Positions 21,829 to 31,495 of a stretch of 64,000 nucleotides of DNA are shown here, in pieces. Origin of the DNA: Mesostigma viride (Eukaryota; Streptophyta; Mesostigmatophyceae; Mesostigmatales; Mesostigmataceae); contig RPFO01000276.1 in the NCBI GenBank assembly GCA_009746045.1, forward strand, positions 2,618,102 to 2,682,101, given 5' to 3'. A model generated the notes under the pieces. The model did not search any database. It saw only the letters and a program-made list of their open reading frames with translations, and was not told where the DNA came from. Each line of letters starts with the position of its first letter. The first letter of the stretch is position 1. The position numbers and the translations under genes were made by a program.

Positions 21829-22868
21829 TTAAAATCCTGTGAGATGCAGGTCACGGACATACTTGGCCGCCGACCTCATGACAGGCAATTCCGTAGCCAG
21901 CCAGGTGTGGAATAAAACCATGATGCTTTATATATTTGGAAAGCAACCAAACCATTCACATTTAATTTCAAAAGACATCGACAAGAATACAAGTGTTGTC
22001 TAGTCGTATAATGTCGTACTTGTGCGTCACTGTCCAAATAAGGCTAAGCGGTTCTTGATAACCTAGCAGGCCTCGGGTGACGCCACACTGCTCCGCTTGG
22101 CTTACGGCTGGCAGTGTCCTTTAGCGCCCCCTATCCTGTCTACCTATCCCGCTCACCCCAGCTATGGCTCACTGGCCAACGACGACCGGGATCCTTCCCG
22201 AGTCTCGCCCACAATACACACATCATCTTGACGAAACCAAACAGTTATCACTTCCGTCAACCAATCTCATGACAATTACTCATTGCAACCACTCTCGGGG
22301 GCTGCTCCGGATTGTTCCACTATTAAACCCCTTGACGACAACACCAAGTTGTGAGGGAGAGTAACGAGCGAACAACGACCACCATGGCCGCTGCCGTGCT
22401 CCTAAATACCTCCAAAAATCCCGGCATCCATGCGCTGTCGCATTTGCCAGCAAGCCGCCTGACGTGCAGTTAGACTGCCAGCAAAATGCAGAGCAAGTCT
22501 GTTCGACACCCACGTGCGAGCCAGCACACCGCACACTACGATCTGCGTATCTAGCTTTGTCCGATGGACTGAACATCATTCCGTCTGGACAATACAAAAG
22601 ATTCGTAACTGCCAAATGTCACGCACCGGAATATTGCGCAAGCCACCAAGGCTTTGCGCCCCAAAGTCTTGCGCCTAAACCTAAGTCAGGTCCCCTAAGA
22701 CTGTCACTCTAGAAATTCAGGCCTTTCCGGCGCGGCGCTCCACACCGGCCCAAGGAACAAAGCCTGCGGCCTACTGAATCGGAACCAACCAAACGTCGGT
22801 AACGATTCCGATTACGGCAACCGCGTAACTTCTTGAGTGCACGGACGTAAATGATCACGGACGTGACA
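21829..22868 (-). repeat. 1040-bp repeat C, first copy
   Basis: It appears identical to 23269-24308. It carries only short ORFs with no recognised product. It ends at the palindrome GACAGCTGTC (22865-22874) that joins it to the 84-bp repeat. Confidence 0.9.
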
Positions 22869-22870
22869 GC

Positions 22871-22954
22871 TGTCGCGTTTGCGTGCCATTATATCCTAGC
22901 CTATCACTTGGAAGGCATATCCATAGCAATAGAGTACTCTTGTGTGTGATCCAC
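22871..22954 (-). repeat. 84-bp repeat A, second copy
   Basis: Internal copy of repeat A, separated from repeat C by only GC. On the minus strand it follows a purine tract (22955-22980, A-run plus GTGGGGGGG), like the junction of a polypurine tract and a 3' LTR. Confidence 0.9.
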
Positions 22955-23268
22955 TATATTCCCCCCCACTTTTTTAGCTCGAAAAAATGAAGAGCCAAAA
23001 AGTCAAAAAGAGGATCACATAGGGAAAAAAAATTTCCCACGACAGGACCACACATGCTTTTCAAATAGGCTAAGCAATAACCTCTTCAGTGCTTTTTCAA
23101 GGATAAGCATAATCCTCTTCATGGCTTTTTCAAGGATAAGCCTAATCCTCTTCATAGCTTTTTAAAGGATAAGCTTAATCCTCTTCCAAGTGCTTGATTC
23201 TGCAAGCAGCTTGGGTATATCTCCGGCTCAGGCTGTCCGAACTGAACCCGCCAAGGGTTGTTCGCTCG
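22955..23268 (-). other. Internal region of the split-repeat element
   Basis: 314 bp with no ORF. On the minus strand it begins next to repeat C with TTGGCGGGTTCAG, a possible primer site starting TGG. It then holds about 3.5 tandem units of a ~36-bp repeat (GGATAAGC..AATCCTCTTC, 23085-23190) and ends with the G-rich purine tract. This is the content expected of a TRIM-like element: replication signals without genes. Confidence 0.5.
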
Positions 23269-24308
23269 TTAAAATCCTGTGAGATGCAGGTCACGGACAT
23301 ACTTGGCCGCCGACCTCATGACAGGCAATTCCGTAGCCAGCCAGGTGTGGAATAAAACCATGATGCTTTATATATTTGGAAAGCAACCAAACCATTCACA
23401 TTTAATTTCAAAAGACATCGACAAGAATACAAGTGTTGTCTAGTCGTATAATGTCGTACTTGTGCGTCACTGTCCAAATAAGGCTAAGCGGTTCTTGATA
23501 ACCTAGCAGGCCTCGGGTGACGCCACACTGCTCCGCTTGGCTTACGGCTGGCAGTGTCCTTTAGCGCCCCCTATCCTGTCTACCTATCCCGCTCACCCCA
23601 GCTATGGCTCACTGGCCAACGACGACCGGGATCCTTCCCGAGTCTCGCCCACAATACACACATCATCTTGACGAAACCAAACAGTTATCACTTCCGTCAA
23701 CCAATCTCATGACAATTACTCATTGCAACCACTCTCGGGGGCTGCTCCGGATTGTTCCACTATTAAACCCCTTGACGACAACACCAAGTTGTGAGGGAGA
23801 GTAACGAGCGAACAACGACCACCATGGCCGCTGCCGTGCTCCTAAATACCTCCAAAAATCCCGGCATCCATGCGCTGTCGCATTTGCCAGCAAGCCGCCT
23901 GACGTGCAGTTAGACTGCCAGCAAAATGCAGAGCAAGTCTGTTCGACACCCACGTGCGAGCCAGCACACCGCACACTACGATCTGCGTATCTAGCTTTGT
24001 CCGATGGACTGAACATCATTCCGTCTGGACAATACAAAAGATTCGTAACTGCCAAATGTCACGCACCGGAATATTGCGCAAGCCACCAAGGCTTTGCGCC
24101 CCAAAGTCTTGCGCCTAAACCTAAGTCAGGTCCCCTAAGACTGTCACTCTAGAAATTCAGGCCTTTCCGGCGCGGCGCTCCACACCGGCCCAAGGAACAA
24201 AGCCTGCGGCCTACTGAATCGGAACCAACCAAACGTCGGTAACGATTCCGATTACGGCAACCGCGTAACTTCTTGAGTGCACGGACGTAAATGATCACGG
24301 ACGTGACA
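23269..24308 (-). repeat. 1040-bp repeat C, second copy
   Basis: Second copy of repeat C, at one outer end of the insertion. Its outer end is GTGACA next to the CGTC duplication. It contains TAACGAGCGAACAAC (23802-23816), an inverted match to 23257-23271 at the border of the internal region. Confidence 0.9.
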
Positions 24309-25811
24309 CGTCTGTGCCGCGCGAGCCCTCGGCGACTGCGGTTCCCTCTGTTGCTGCGGCTCCTACGCCTTCGGCTACCTCTGCGCCTGCTGACGTACCT
24401 GCGCCTCGGCGCGAGTCCGCCGTCCCAGCGGCCGCGCCCGTCGCCGCCGCGTCCGAGCCGCCCACCACGTCAGCGCCGCCCTCGCGGGGTTTCTTCAGCG
24501 ACCCGGGCGGTCTTCCCAGGCTTTGGGAGGGCGGTCCTCCGCAGAGGATCCCGGTGCCTGACTGGAGCTTAGACGGTAACCAGTCGTATGCCGGATTGCC
24601 TGTCCCCACGGGCCCTATTTTCAACATGTGGCCTGGTGGTGCTCCGCCCCCAGAGACCGGCGCGCCAGCTGCGGAGGCGGGTCCGTCGCGACCCCCTGCG
24701 GCATCGGGTCCGACGCGGCCCCCTGCCTGTTGTACCGGCGCCGTCTGCGTCTGTGCCGGTTCCTACCCCTGCTTCGGCCCCTGTCCCTTCGGCCCCGCGG
24801 TCTTTGGCTGCGGTTGTTCGGTCCAGTGGCTCTGACCCTCGCGCCACCCGCGCTGCCGATTCCCTTCGGGAGTTGTCAGAGGGCGATCGGGATCGGGCCC
24901 CTTCTGTGGTGCATGCGACTCCGGAGTCGCGCGACACGCCTGTCTTTGGGTACGGTATGTCTGCGCTCGCCTGCCGCCAGTGTGACCTGCCGCGCGCCTC
25001 CGCCGAGCTTGCCATTTCGCCCATGTCCTACGGGTTCTCCCAGGTGTGTCGGGCGCCGCGGGACCGTGGCCTACCAGTTGAGACTGATCGGCCTCCTTTC
25101 GATATGGTTATTTTAGCTGATCCTGTGTTCCAGGGTGAGATCCTGGTTCGGCGCGTCCTGTATCGCTGGGCTAGGCGCCACAATGACCTGGACACCTACG
25201 GCGGGTTCCAGTGGGCTTACCCTCCGCCTATGGGCATTATGGCCTCAGATGCCCTTACGGTAGAGTTTCCTGCGGTGCCGGGTGCCACGTACAGCACGGT
25301 CCTTCAGCCCATCCTAGAGTGGGATGCCCGTTGTCCAGCGCCCATCCCGGGCCAGGGTTTGGACTCTCGGGGTCATCCTCCTCCCCGGGCTAGCGACTAC
25401 CTCGAGACGTTCGGGTCGCGACAGTGTGCCCGTCGGTGGCGCTCCCGTGAGATTCGGCATATCCGGTTGTGGCCGTCCAACGTGGAGCCCCTGGTAGATC
25501 TGTTTTTCCCGACGGGTATGCGCCCTCGGATCCGGTACCATCGCCTGCTCCTGCGGGCTCTCTGCCTTATCGCGGTAGAGCCTTTCCTACGCCTCTTTGC
25601 CTGTGGTTTCCTGGATTGGGCCCGGGGCCAGGTCGTTCTTACGCAGCATAGGTATTACTGGGCCTTCCTGGGTCTTTTTCCTGACGGCGTGTGGGCCGAT
25701 ATTTTCCTCACTGTAGATAGGCACGACAATGCTGAGGATGTGTCCCACTACCAGGCGTACCTGGATGTCCTGCTGGCCTCCCGTGGTACTTACCAGACGG
25801 ATGGCCATTAG

Positions 25812-26182
25812 ATAGAGGGCCTTAGGCCCGACCTGAGGGTGTTGTCCCTCCGGTATATAGAGTCGCCCTCACGTTCTGGCCAGTTGACTGGTCGTTCATG
25901 GTCCTTGGTACTGATTTGTTTACTCTGTGTGTCCTGCCCAGTGCCGTTCCCCCCGGCAAGGACTTTGTTCCGGGCAGTTAGGGGAACCAACCACCAGGCT
26001 TGGTGCTGGCTAACCCTACACCTCCCGGCGTGGTGGTGGAGACCGAGTTAATACGTTGGTGCTTTGTATCTTGGATGGTCTGCCGATTGTGTTGGTGTGT
26101 GCTGGGTGCATTAGGTTTCCTACCCCTTGTTTTCCTCCCTGTGCGTAGGGAGAGGGCTCCCTACCTTTGTGGGGGGGGGAGG
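25812..26182 (+). other. Gypsy-1 3' UTR and polypurine tract
   Basis: About 370 nt between the ORF3 stop and the 3' LTR, also present in the old copy (38842-39216). It ends with TGTGGGGGGGGGAGG directly before the LTR, the polypurine tract that primes plus-strand synthesis. Confidence 0.7.
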
Positions 26183-26632
26183 TGTTACGTCGCGTAACAA
26201 TTCGTTGTAGTTACGGACGTAAATTAGGTCTTTTGCCTCGGTTGTCCCTAGGTTTACGTGTAGCTCCTACCGGGACACTATTGTCCTCGTAACAGTACTG
26301 TGGTACATTGGGTGCCTCTGGGCGCCGCGCCGCGTACTTTACTAGTGGTCCTGATCCTTTGGTAGAATGTAGTGGACCAGCGTGCATCTGTAGATGTAGT
26401 GGACCAGCGTGCATCTGTATGCGAGGGCCATGTCGGCCCGAGCGTGTTGGACCGTTGGTGACCATTTATGCACGTTCTACCCTTCGTGTGTGCACTCGGC
26501 GTGTGTTAAATGAATTAAACACATATAGGCTTGGGTCACGGCAGTGTAGTGTGTTTCCTTCCTCTATTCCTGGAGTAAACGGGTTTTGGTAAATGGTTGT
26601 ATGGCGTATTACAGTAACACATACGTTAATGC

Positions 26633-27119
26633 CCAGCTTCAACGGCAGACGCTTGACCTCCGCGAGGAGGCCGAGCTCGCCAAGCGCAGCCTCAACGTCA
26701 TTGTCAAGAATCTCAAGATGGAGGAAGGTGAGAATTCCGAGAAGCTTGCGCGTGCTTTTGAGAGAGAAATCCTTGATCGCATGGGCCTTACTGGTGAGAT
26801 CGAGCTGGCCGCCCACCGCCTTCCCCGCGCGCGGGGTAAGGCAGGGCCGCCCCCGCTCCTTCTCACCTTTAAGACCCCGGCGGACAAGATTTCTTTTCTC
26901 AGACGCCGCAAGCGGCTCGAGAAGACTCTCTTCACCCTTGATGACGACTTGACCCTGGCGCAGCAACAACGGCGACGGGAGCTATGGCCGACCTACCTCC
27001 AGCTCCGGCAGACCAAGGCGGGGCAGCCGGTGTACTGGAAGGGGGCGGCCATCTACGTCGGCCACAAGCCCTGGCAGGCGACCCCCGCGGCCCCAGCGAC
27101 TCCAGACTCCCCAGCTTAG
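26633..27119 (+). pseudogene. ORF1-like RNA-binding protein, C-terminal part
   Basis: It is open to the TAG at 27117 and lacks its own start. It matches residues about 304-455 of the full protein at 62447-63877: end of the coiled coil, RRM-like fold (RSLNVIVKNL, then AHRLPRARGK), and C-terminal domain with LDDDLTLAQQQRRR. Confidence 0.75.
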
Positions 27120-27565
27120 GGGAATACAGCAGTAGTAGTGTAGAATAGATAGACCGTGGCCATGTACATGTACGCCTCCTAGAGGCCCTATTCCAGCTAA
27201 GCCACGCGCTTTATGTAATCATGTACATGTGTGCCTATGATGAGCCACACTCCAGACGATGCCTAGTTTTATTTAGTAATGCTGTGCCCATGCAGAGAGC
27301 TGCTCTCTGCTGAGTGATGCCACGCTCTAGTTTTTGTATAGCCATGATGATCTTCCCCCTCACAGGCATGCTCCCCCCTTACCCGGGCATAGCGTGATAG
27401 ACCATGAGGGTGCGGGTGCCCTGGTGCACCTAGAGCAGGGGTAGCTTACATTCCCACCCTTGCATGAAGTAGCCTAGAATGTATTAAAAGCCATATGCCC
27501 CTTCTCAGGGCTATGTGCTACATCTACTCCCAACGGAGTGATGTTGATAATTAATTAATTAATTA
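26633..27565 (+). mobile_element. 5'-truncated ORF1-only non-LTR copy
   Basis: A 933-bp insertion with a 12-bp target duplication and an (ATTA)n tail (27550-27565), the marks of target-primed reverse transcription. It keeps the C-terminal ~160 codons of the ORF1 protein and about 445 bp of 3' UTR with the CTCCCAACGGAG hairpin near 27530. Confidence 0.9.
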
Positions 27566-27697
27566 ATACGTTAATGCATTGAGATCAGCTCCGTCACGTT
27601 CGTCTTTCGCTAGGGGTTTGAGTAGAGGAGGCCTGACCAGTTTAGGTAGCATCAGGCCCATTAGAGTGAGGTGGCGGTAGAAAGTCAGGACGTAACA

Positions 27698-28497
27698 CCG
27701 CGCTGCTGATTCCCTCCGGGAGTTGTCCGAGGGCGATCGGGATCGGGCCCCTTCTGTGGTGCATGCGACGCCGGAGTCGCGCGACACGCCTGTCCTTGGG
27801 TACGGTATGTCTGCGCACGCCTGCCGACAGTGTGACCTGCCGCGCGCCTCCGCCGAGCTTGCCATTTCGCCCATGTCCCTCGGGTTCTCCCAGGTGTGTC
27901 GGGCGCCGCGGGACCGTGGCCTACCCATTGAGACTGATCGGCCTCCTTTCACTATGGTTATTTTAGCTGATCCTGTGTTCCAGGGCGAGATCCTGGTTCG
28001 GCGCGTTCTGTATCGCTGGGCTAGGCGTCACAATGACTTGGACACCTACGGTGGGTTCCAGTGGGCTTACCCTCCGCCTCTGGGCATTATGGCCTCAGCT
28101 GCCCTTACGGTAGAGTTTCCTGTGGTGCCGGGTGCTACGTACAGCACGGTTCTCCAGCCCATCCTAGAGTGGGATGCCCGTCGTCCAGCGCCCATCCCGG
28201 GCCAGGGTCTGGACTCCCGTGGCCATCCTCCTCCTCGGGCTAGCGACTACCTCGAGACGTTCGGGTCGCGACAGTGTGCCCGTCGGTGGCGCTTCCGTGA
28301 GGTTCGGCACATCCGGTTGTGGCCGTCTGACGTGGAGCCCCTGGTAGATCTGTTTTTCCCGACGGGTTTGCGCTCTCGGATCCGGTATCATCGCCTACTC
28401 CTGCGGGCTCTCTGCTTGATCGCGGTAGAGCCTTTCCTACGCCTCTTTGCCTGTGGTTTCCTGGACTGGGCCCGTGGCCAGGTCGTTTTTAACACGT
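27698..28497 (+). pseudogene. Old gypsy-1 copy, segment 2: ORF3 C-terminal block
   Basis: It resumes at the CCGCG duplication and reads the ORF3 C-terminal block in one frame (to 28492). It is very similar to 24860-25650 of the young copy, with mostly silent or conservative changes. It is cut by gypsy-2 at TCGTT (28493-28497). Confidence 0.8.
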
Positions 28498-30942
28498 ATG
28501 GCTATTTAGAATAGCGCCTTAATGATTGAGAATGAATGCGAAAGACCTTTGACTTCCTATGCGTCACAGCGCACGATGGTGGCTTAACTCGTCGTCTGTC
28601 CCTGGTCCTAATTTTAGGACTGAGTTCAACTCAGTCCTAATTTTAGGACCTAATTTTGAGGTTTTGTAGAAAATTCGCCCCGGTCGGAATATTTGGCAGA
28701 AAAATTTTCTCAAAATTTATTCAAATACTACTTGAAAAGATCTTTCTTGGACATATTTTTGGGATTTTTTTGGATTTGGTTTGGGCGGCTAACCGTACGG
28801 TGAAAGTAAAGGTGGTAAGGGTACATTTTCACGCGAAACGTGAGTTCCGGAAATGCACGACCTAGCCATGGCGGCTTGCGCCCATGCATGCAGTTTACGT
28901 TTTCGGACGATTTTGCGGGCCAAACCCAGGAAATAGATTTTTTATGTCCTAAAGATGATACAAGTGAATTTTAACCTCGCGGGGATGCGATTTACTGGGT
29001 GTCGGCACTGTTCTTGCAGGAAAAATCTCCGATTAGGCAGGTCGACGGAATGGATTACTACAATTGATTCCCGGATCAAATCGAAGGGTTTATAGGTTTC
29101 TTTCTACCTTTTATCATGTATTGTCGTAGATTAAGTCTAGTGGCAGTCAAGATTTGATGATTTCGACCACTCTGTCACGTCATGGTTTGTGTGCCGCAAA
29201 GTGCCACTTTTGCAGGCACCGCCTGGGCCAAGGTAACGCCAGCCGTGCCAGGTAAAGCTGGAATATCGCTGCTTCATCGTTTCTTGGTATTCTTACATGA
29301 GTTTAAGCTTGCGATGCGCTGTCAGTTTTGAGTCTTGCTGCTCTTTCTTGACCGTTGCCTGCCCCTCTCTAAAACCATCTTTTTAGATGATCTTACCAGG
29401 CATTTGCCTTACCGTAGCGTGGCTGTACAAGGTTTTAGGTGCTGAATGGGTTAAAACACTTTCATAGATGTTAGTTATTCTCTTGCTATGTTCATACTGC
29501 ATGATTGTGTGGTCATGGGCTGCGTCAAGGGTACTGTCAAGCTTATACGGGTGAGTGAAAAATCATGGTGATAAACCACTGTCATCATGTGCCAGCAGGT
29601 ATCTTGGCCATGTCATGGCAAGGTAATACAGTTTTATCCATGTCCATTCTTGTAAAGAACAATTAAATGTGACTAACCTACCCATTATATCGGTGGTTAT
29701 TACTTATAATACATCCCTTTGTAGCTACGTATCCATACGCATTCCCTACATGTATGCATAGGCTTTCACACATACTAAGGTACAATATAACTGCAATATG
29801 ATGATGCAAGTATATTTTCCTATTATGCCTGAAGGGAAATGGGCTGATTGACATGGTTTGTGGCCACGCTACTATGTAGTATGACCGCACTTACATGCTT
29901 GCAAATTGCTAGCATGGCCCAGTCCTATGTATAGGACTGGCAGTATTTGGCGTGTTTCAGGCAGTGCCAGTGGCCAAATTGAGTCCAGTTTTTTGCCACA
30001 GGTCAAGAACTATATTGTTTACATGCCTGTATTTTTTAAACATGCATATGGAATTTATTCAATTTTTGCCACTCATGCTTCCACACAAAAATGCAAATTC
30101 GCCGACGGTGCCATACATCCATGTAATTTTTAGGAGTTTGGGTCAAGTTTTCACTGATGTAGTATTTTTGCCAGCAAGAGGACATCAAATACTCCATAGA
30201 CCCACATCTAAGCATCTTGGATGGACCCCCCACCTAGTCACTACACACGGTTGAAAAAGGTCAACTCAGTCCTATTATTAGGACTGAGTTGGGACAGACG
30301 ACGAGTTAAGAATACTTGTCACACAATACGAATAAGCTCAAACCCGGAAAACCGGTTTCGTATATTACAATGTCACCACACAGATTAAAACACTCAATGC
30401 GGGAAGACTTACACCCAGTAGGCGAGGGATTCACACTCGAGCCCACAGGAGATTTACACTCCAGGATTAAGCGATGGTAAATAATCTGTAGAGCAACGTG
30501 GTAAATTACGATACAAGGTCCGGATTGCTGGCATAGCTCGTGCCTTCCTATTTTGTCCCTTCGTCCCCGTTGGTGGCTGCGCCTGGCGCTGCCAACCAGG
30601 CATGACGTGAGGTCCGCGGGGACGGGCTTCTCGAACCGTCTAGAACACGTTAAAGACCAGTACGGCTAGAGGCCTCTCCTGAAAAATATCCAAATGTCCG
30701 TAGGTACCATCATAACGCATGTGCAGTGCCACTTGGCTGTCCGTAACTCCCGTTCAGGCGCTAGGTCTGCCTACGGCGCAAAGGCCAAGTTCGTCAGCAA
30801 AACTTCTACACTTACTTCCACACGGATTGCCTCGGCTGCCAACTATACTATGGCCTCGGCACTGGCGCCGGATTACGGTCGGCGCCGATCGACCGGGACG
30901 GATAATTTAATACCACAAATGGCATGTTGCATCCGTGCAACA
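28498..30942 (-). repeat. Gypsy-2 3' LTR, split by a DNA element
   Basis: LTR sequence is 28498-28587 and 30306-30942. The rest is the TTAA-flanked insertion. It matches the right LTR (37929-38661) closely. Confidence 0.9.
28588..30305. mobile_element. Non-autonomous DNA transposon with TTAA target duplication
   Basis: 1718 bp flanked by TTAA (28584-28587 and 30306-30309); the intact LTR at 38025 has a single TTAA. The terminal inverted repeat CTCGTCGTCTGTCCC is perfect for 15 bp (28588-28602 and 30291-30305). It is followed on both sides by GTCCTAA..AGGACTGAGTT sequences that can fold into hairpins. No ORF is credible. The TTAA duplication suggests the piggyBac group, but the ends do not start with its usual CCC, so the family is open. 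Confidence 0.8.
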
Positions 30943-30955
30943 CTCCTCCCCCCCC
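30943..30955 (-). promoter_or_regulatory. Gypsy-2 polypurine tract
   Basis: The minus strand reads GGGGGGGGAGGAG directly before the 3' LTR start TGTTGC, as expected for the plus-strand primer. Confidence 0.7.
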
Positions 30956-31072
30956 AACAAAAGAGGCGGCTACTCCTGTAGCCGGGACTTATAAATGACT
31001 GTATACATGGTCACTGTTCCCTTCCAGGGCACGCATCGATCGTGCCAATTGTCACCGTCCGTTGGCGATGGT

Positions 31073-31474
31073 TTACGGCGCCGGGCGGTAAGGGCTCGGG
31101 CGGTGTCCCCCACGAGTGGAGCCCCCACGGCCATGCCCGCGCAGAGGTGCGGCCGGGCGTTGACGCCGGTGGACACGCTCAGCCGGCGCGGCCTCAGCCG
31201 GCTCGGGAAGAGGCAGGCCATTGGCCTGGACTAGGGCGGGCTGGAAGGTGAGTTGCCGCTCGCCGGCGCGTGCATCATGGCGTTTGGCCAGGTTGACATC
31301 CCGCAGCGCCTCCAGTGGGAAAACGCTCAAGAAGGCGGCGAGGAACTTGTGTCGGGTGAGGGACACCGAACCTCCTGTCCAAACGATACCGCACCGAATA
31401 ACTCGCCCATGGACCCCTGGGGCGGGGCGGCCTGCATCAAGGCTGCCAATGCACATGCAAGGAGCATTACGCAA
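31073..31474 (-). CDS. Small ORF in the env position of gypsy-2
   Basis: 133 aa between the chromodomain stop and the polypurine tract, on the same strand as Pol. It is Arg- and Ala-rich with no recognised domain. It does not resemble gypsy-1 ORF3 at a glance. It could be a small accessory protein or merely an open GC-rich 3' UTR. Confidence 0.3.
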   Translation of the reverse strand: MRNAPCMCIGSLDAGRPAPGVHGRVIRCGIVWTGGSVSLTRHKFLAAFLSVFPLEALRDVNLAKRHDARAGERQLTFQPALVQANGLPLPEPAEAAPAERVHRRQRPAAPLRGHGRGGSTRGGHRPSPYRPAP

Positions 31475-31495
31475 AAGGTAGGAGAAGGGCCGGAA

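Larger units (their letters stand above)
21733..24308 (-). mobile_element. Non-autonomous element with split direct repeats (or integrated 2-LTR circle)
   Basis: It is flanked by the 4-bp duplication CGTC (21729-21732 and 24309-24312). The old gypsy-1 copy shows the empty site with matching length. Plus-strand layout: A (84 bp), about 12 bp of AT, C (1040 bp), GC, A again, 314 bp internal, C again. The two C copies appear identical, as do the A copies. On the minus strand it reads C-internal-A-C-A, the split-repeat pattern of PAT/Ngaro-type DIRS elements. It equally fits an LTR made of A+C, circularised as two LTRs and reopened inside one LTR. No protein is encoded. Confidence 0.75.
20857..25811 (+). 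pseudogene. Gypsy-1 ORF3, long unknown protein in the env position (interrupted)
   Basis: It begins at 20857 or 20907, right after the chromodomain stop, and ends at 25811 just before the 3' UTR. Without the insertion at 21733-24308 it spans about 770 codons. Layout: N-terminal block with FPGGIVQPALQ, acidic Ser/Pro-rich middle, Pro/Ala-rich linker, then a folded C-terminal third (24890-25811) rich in Arg, Trp and aromatic residues with a hydrophobic patch near 25540-25620. Frame changes occur near 21180 and 24730. No signal peptide or clear envelope features are seen. The C-terminal block is conserved in the old copy (27698-28497 plus 38662-38841), which supports real coding. Function unknown. 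Confidence 0.65.
13354..27697 (+). mobile_element. Young gypsy-1 chromovirus, near complete, with two insertions
   Basis: Both LTRs are present and almost identical. The element is flanked by the 5-bp duplication CCGCG. Order: LTR, PBS, RNase-H1-N-like ORF, Gag, PR-RT-RH-IN-chromodomain, ORF3, PPT, LTR. LTR ends are TGTTACGTC and GACGTAACA. Foreign insertions lie in ORF3 (21733-24308) and in the 3' LTR (26633-27565); without them the element is about 10.8 kb. Each coding block contains one or more frame breaks, so this copy looks recently inserted but not cleanly coding as read. Confidence 0.9.
26183..27697 (+). repeat. 3' LTR of young gypsy-1, split by a non-LTR insertion
   Basis: LTR sequence is 26183-26632 and 27566-27697. 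The intervening 933 bp is flanked by the 12-bp duplication ATACGTTAATGC. The LTR is nearly identical to the 5' LTR, differing by a few 1-nt indels. Confidence 0.9.

Noticed and set aside
22164-22712. Short ORFs repeated exactly at 23604-24152
   Set aside because: They recur only because the 1040-bp repeat is duplicated; the reading has no domain and overlaps in opposite directions.
20857-25811. Gypsy-1 ORF3 as an envelope gene
   Set aside because: No signal peptide, no clear membrane anchor or fusion-type features; position alone is not enough.
28606-30290. Small ORFs inside the TTAA element as a transposase
   Set aside because: The longest is about 100 codons with no catalytic motif.
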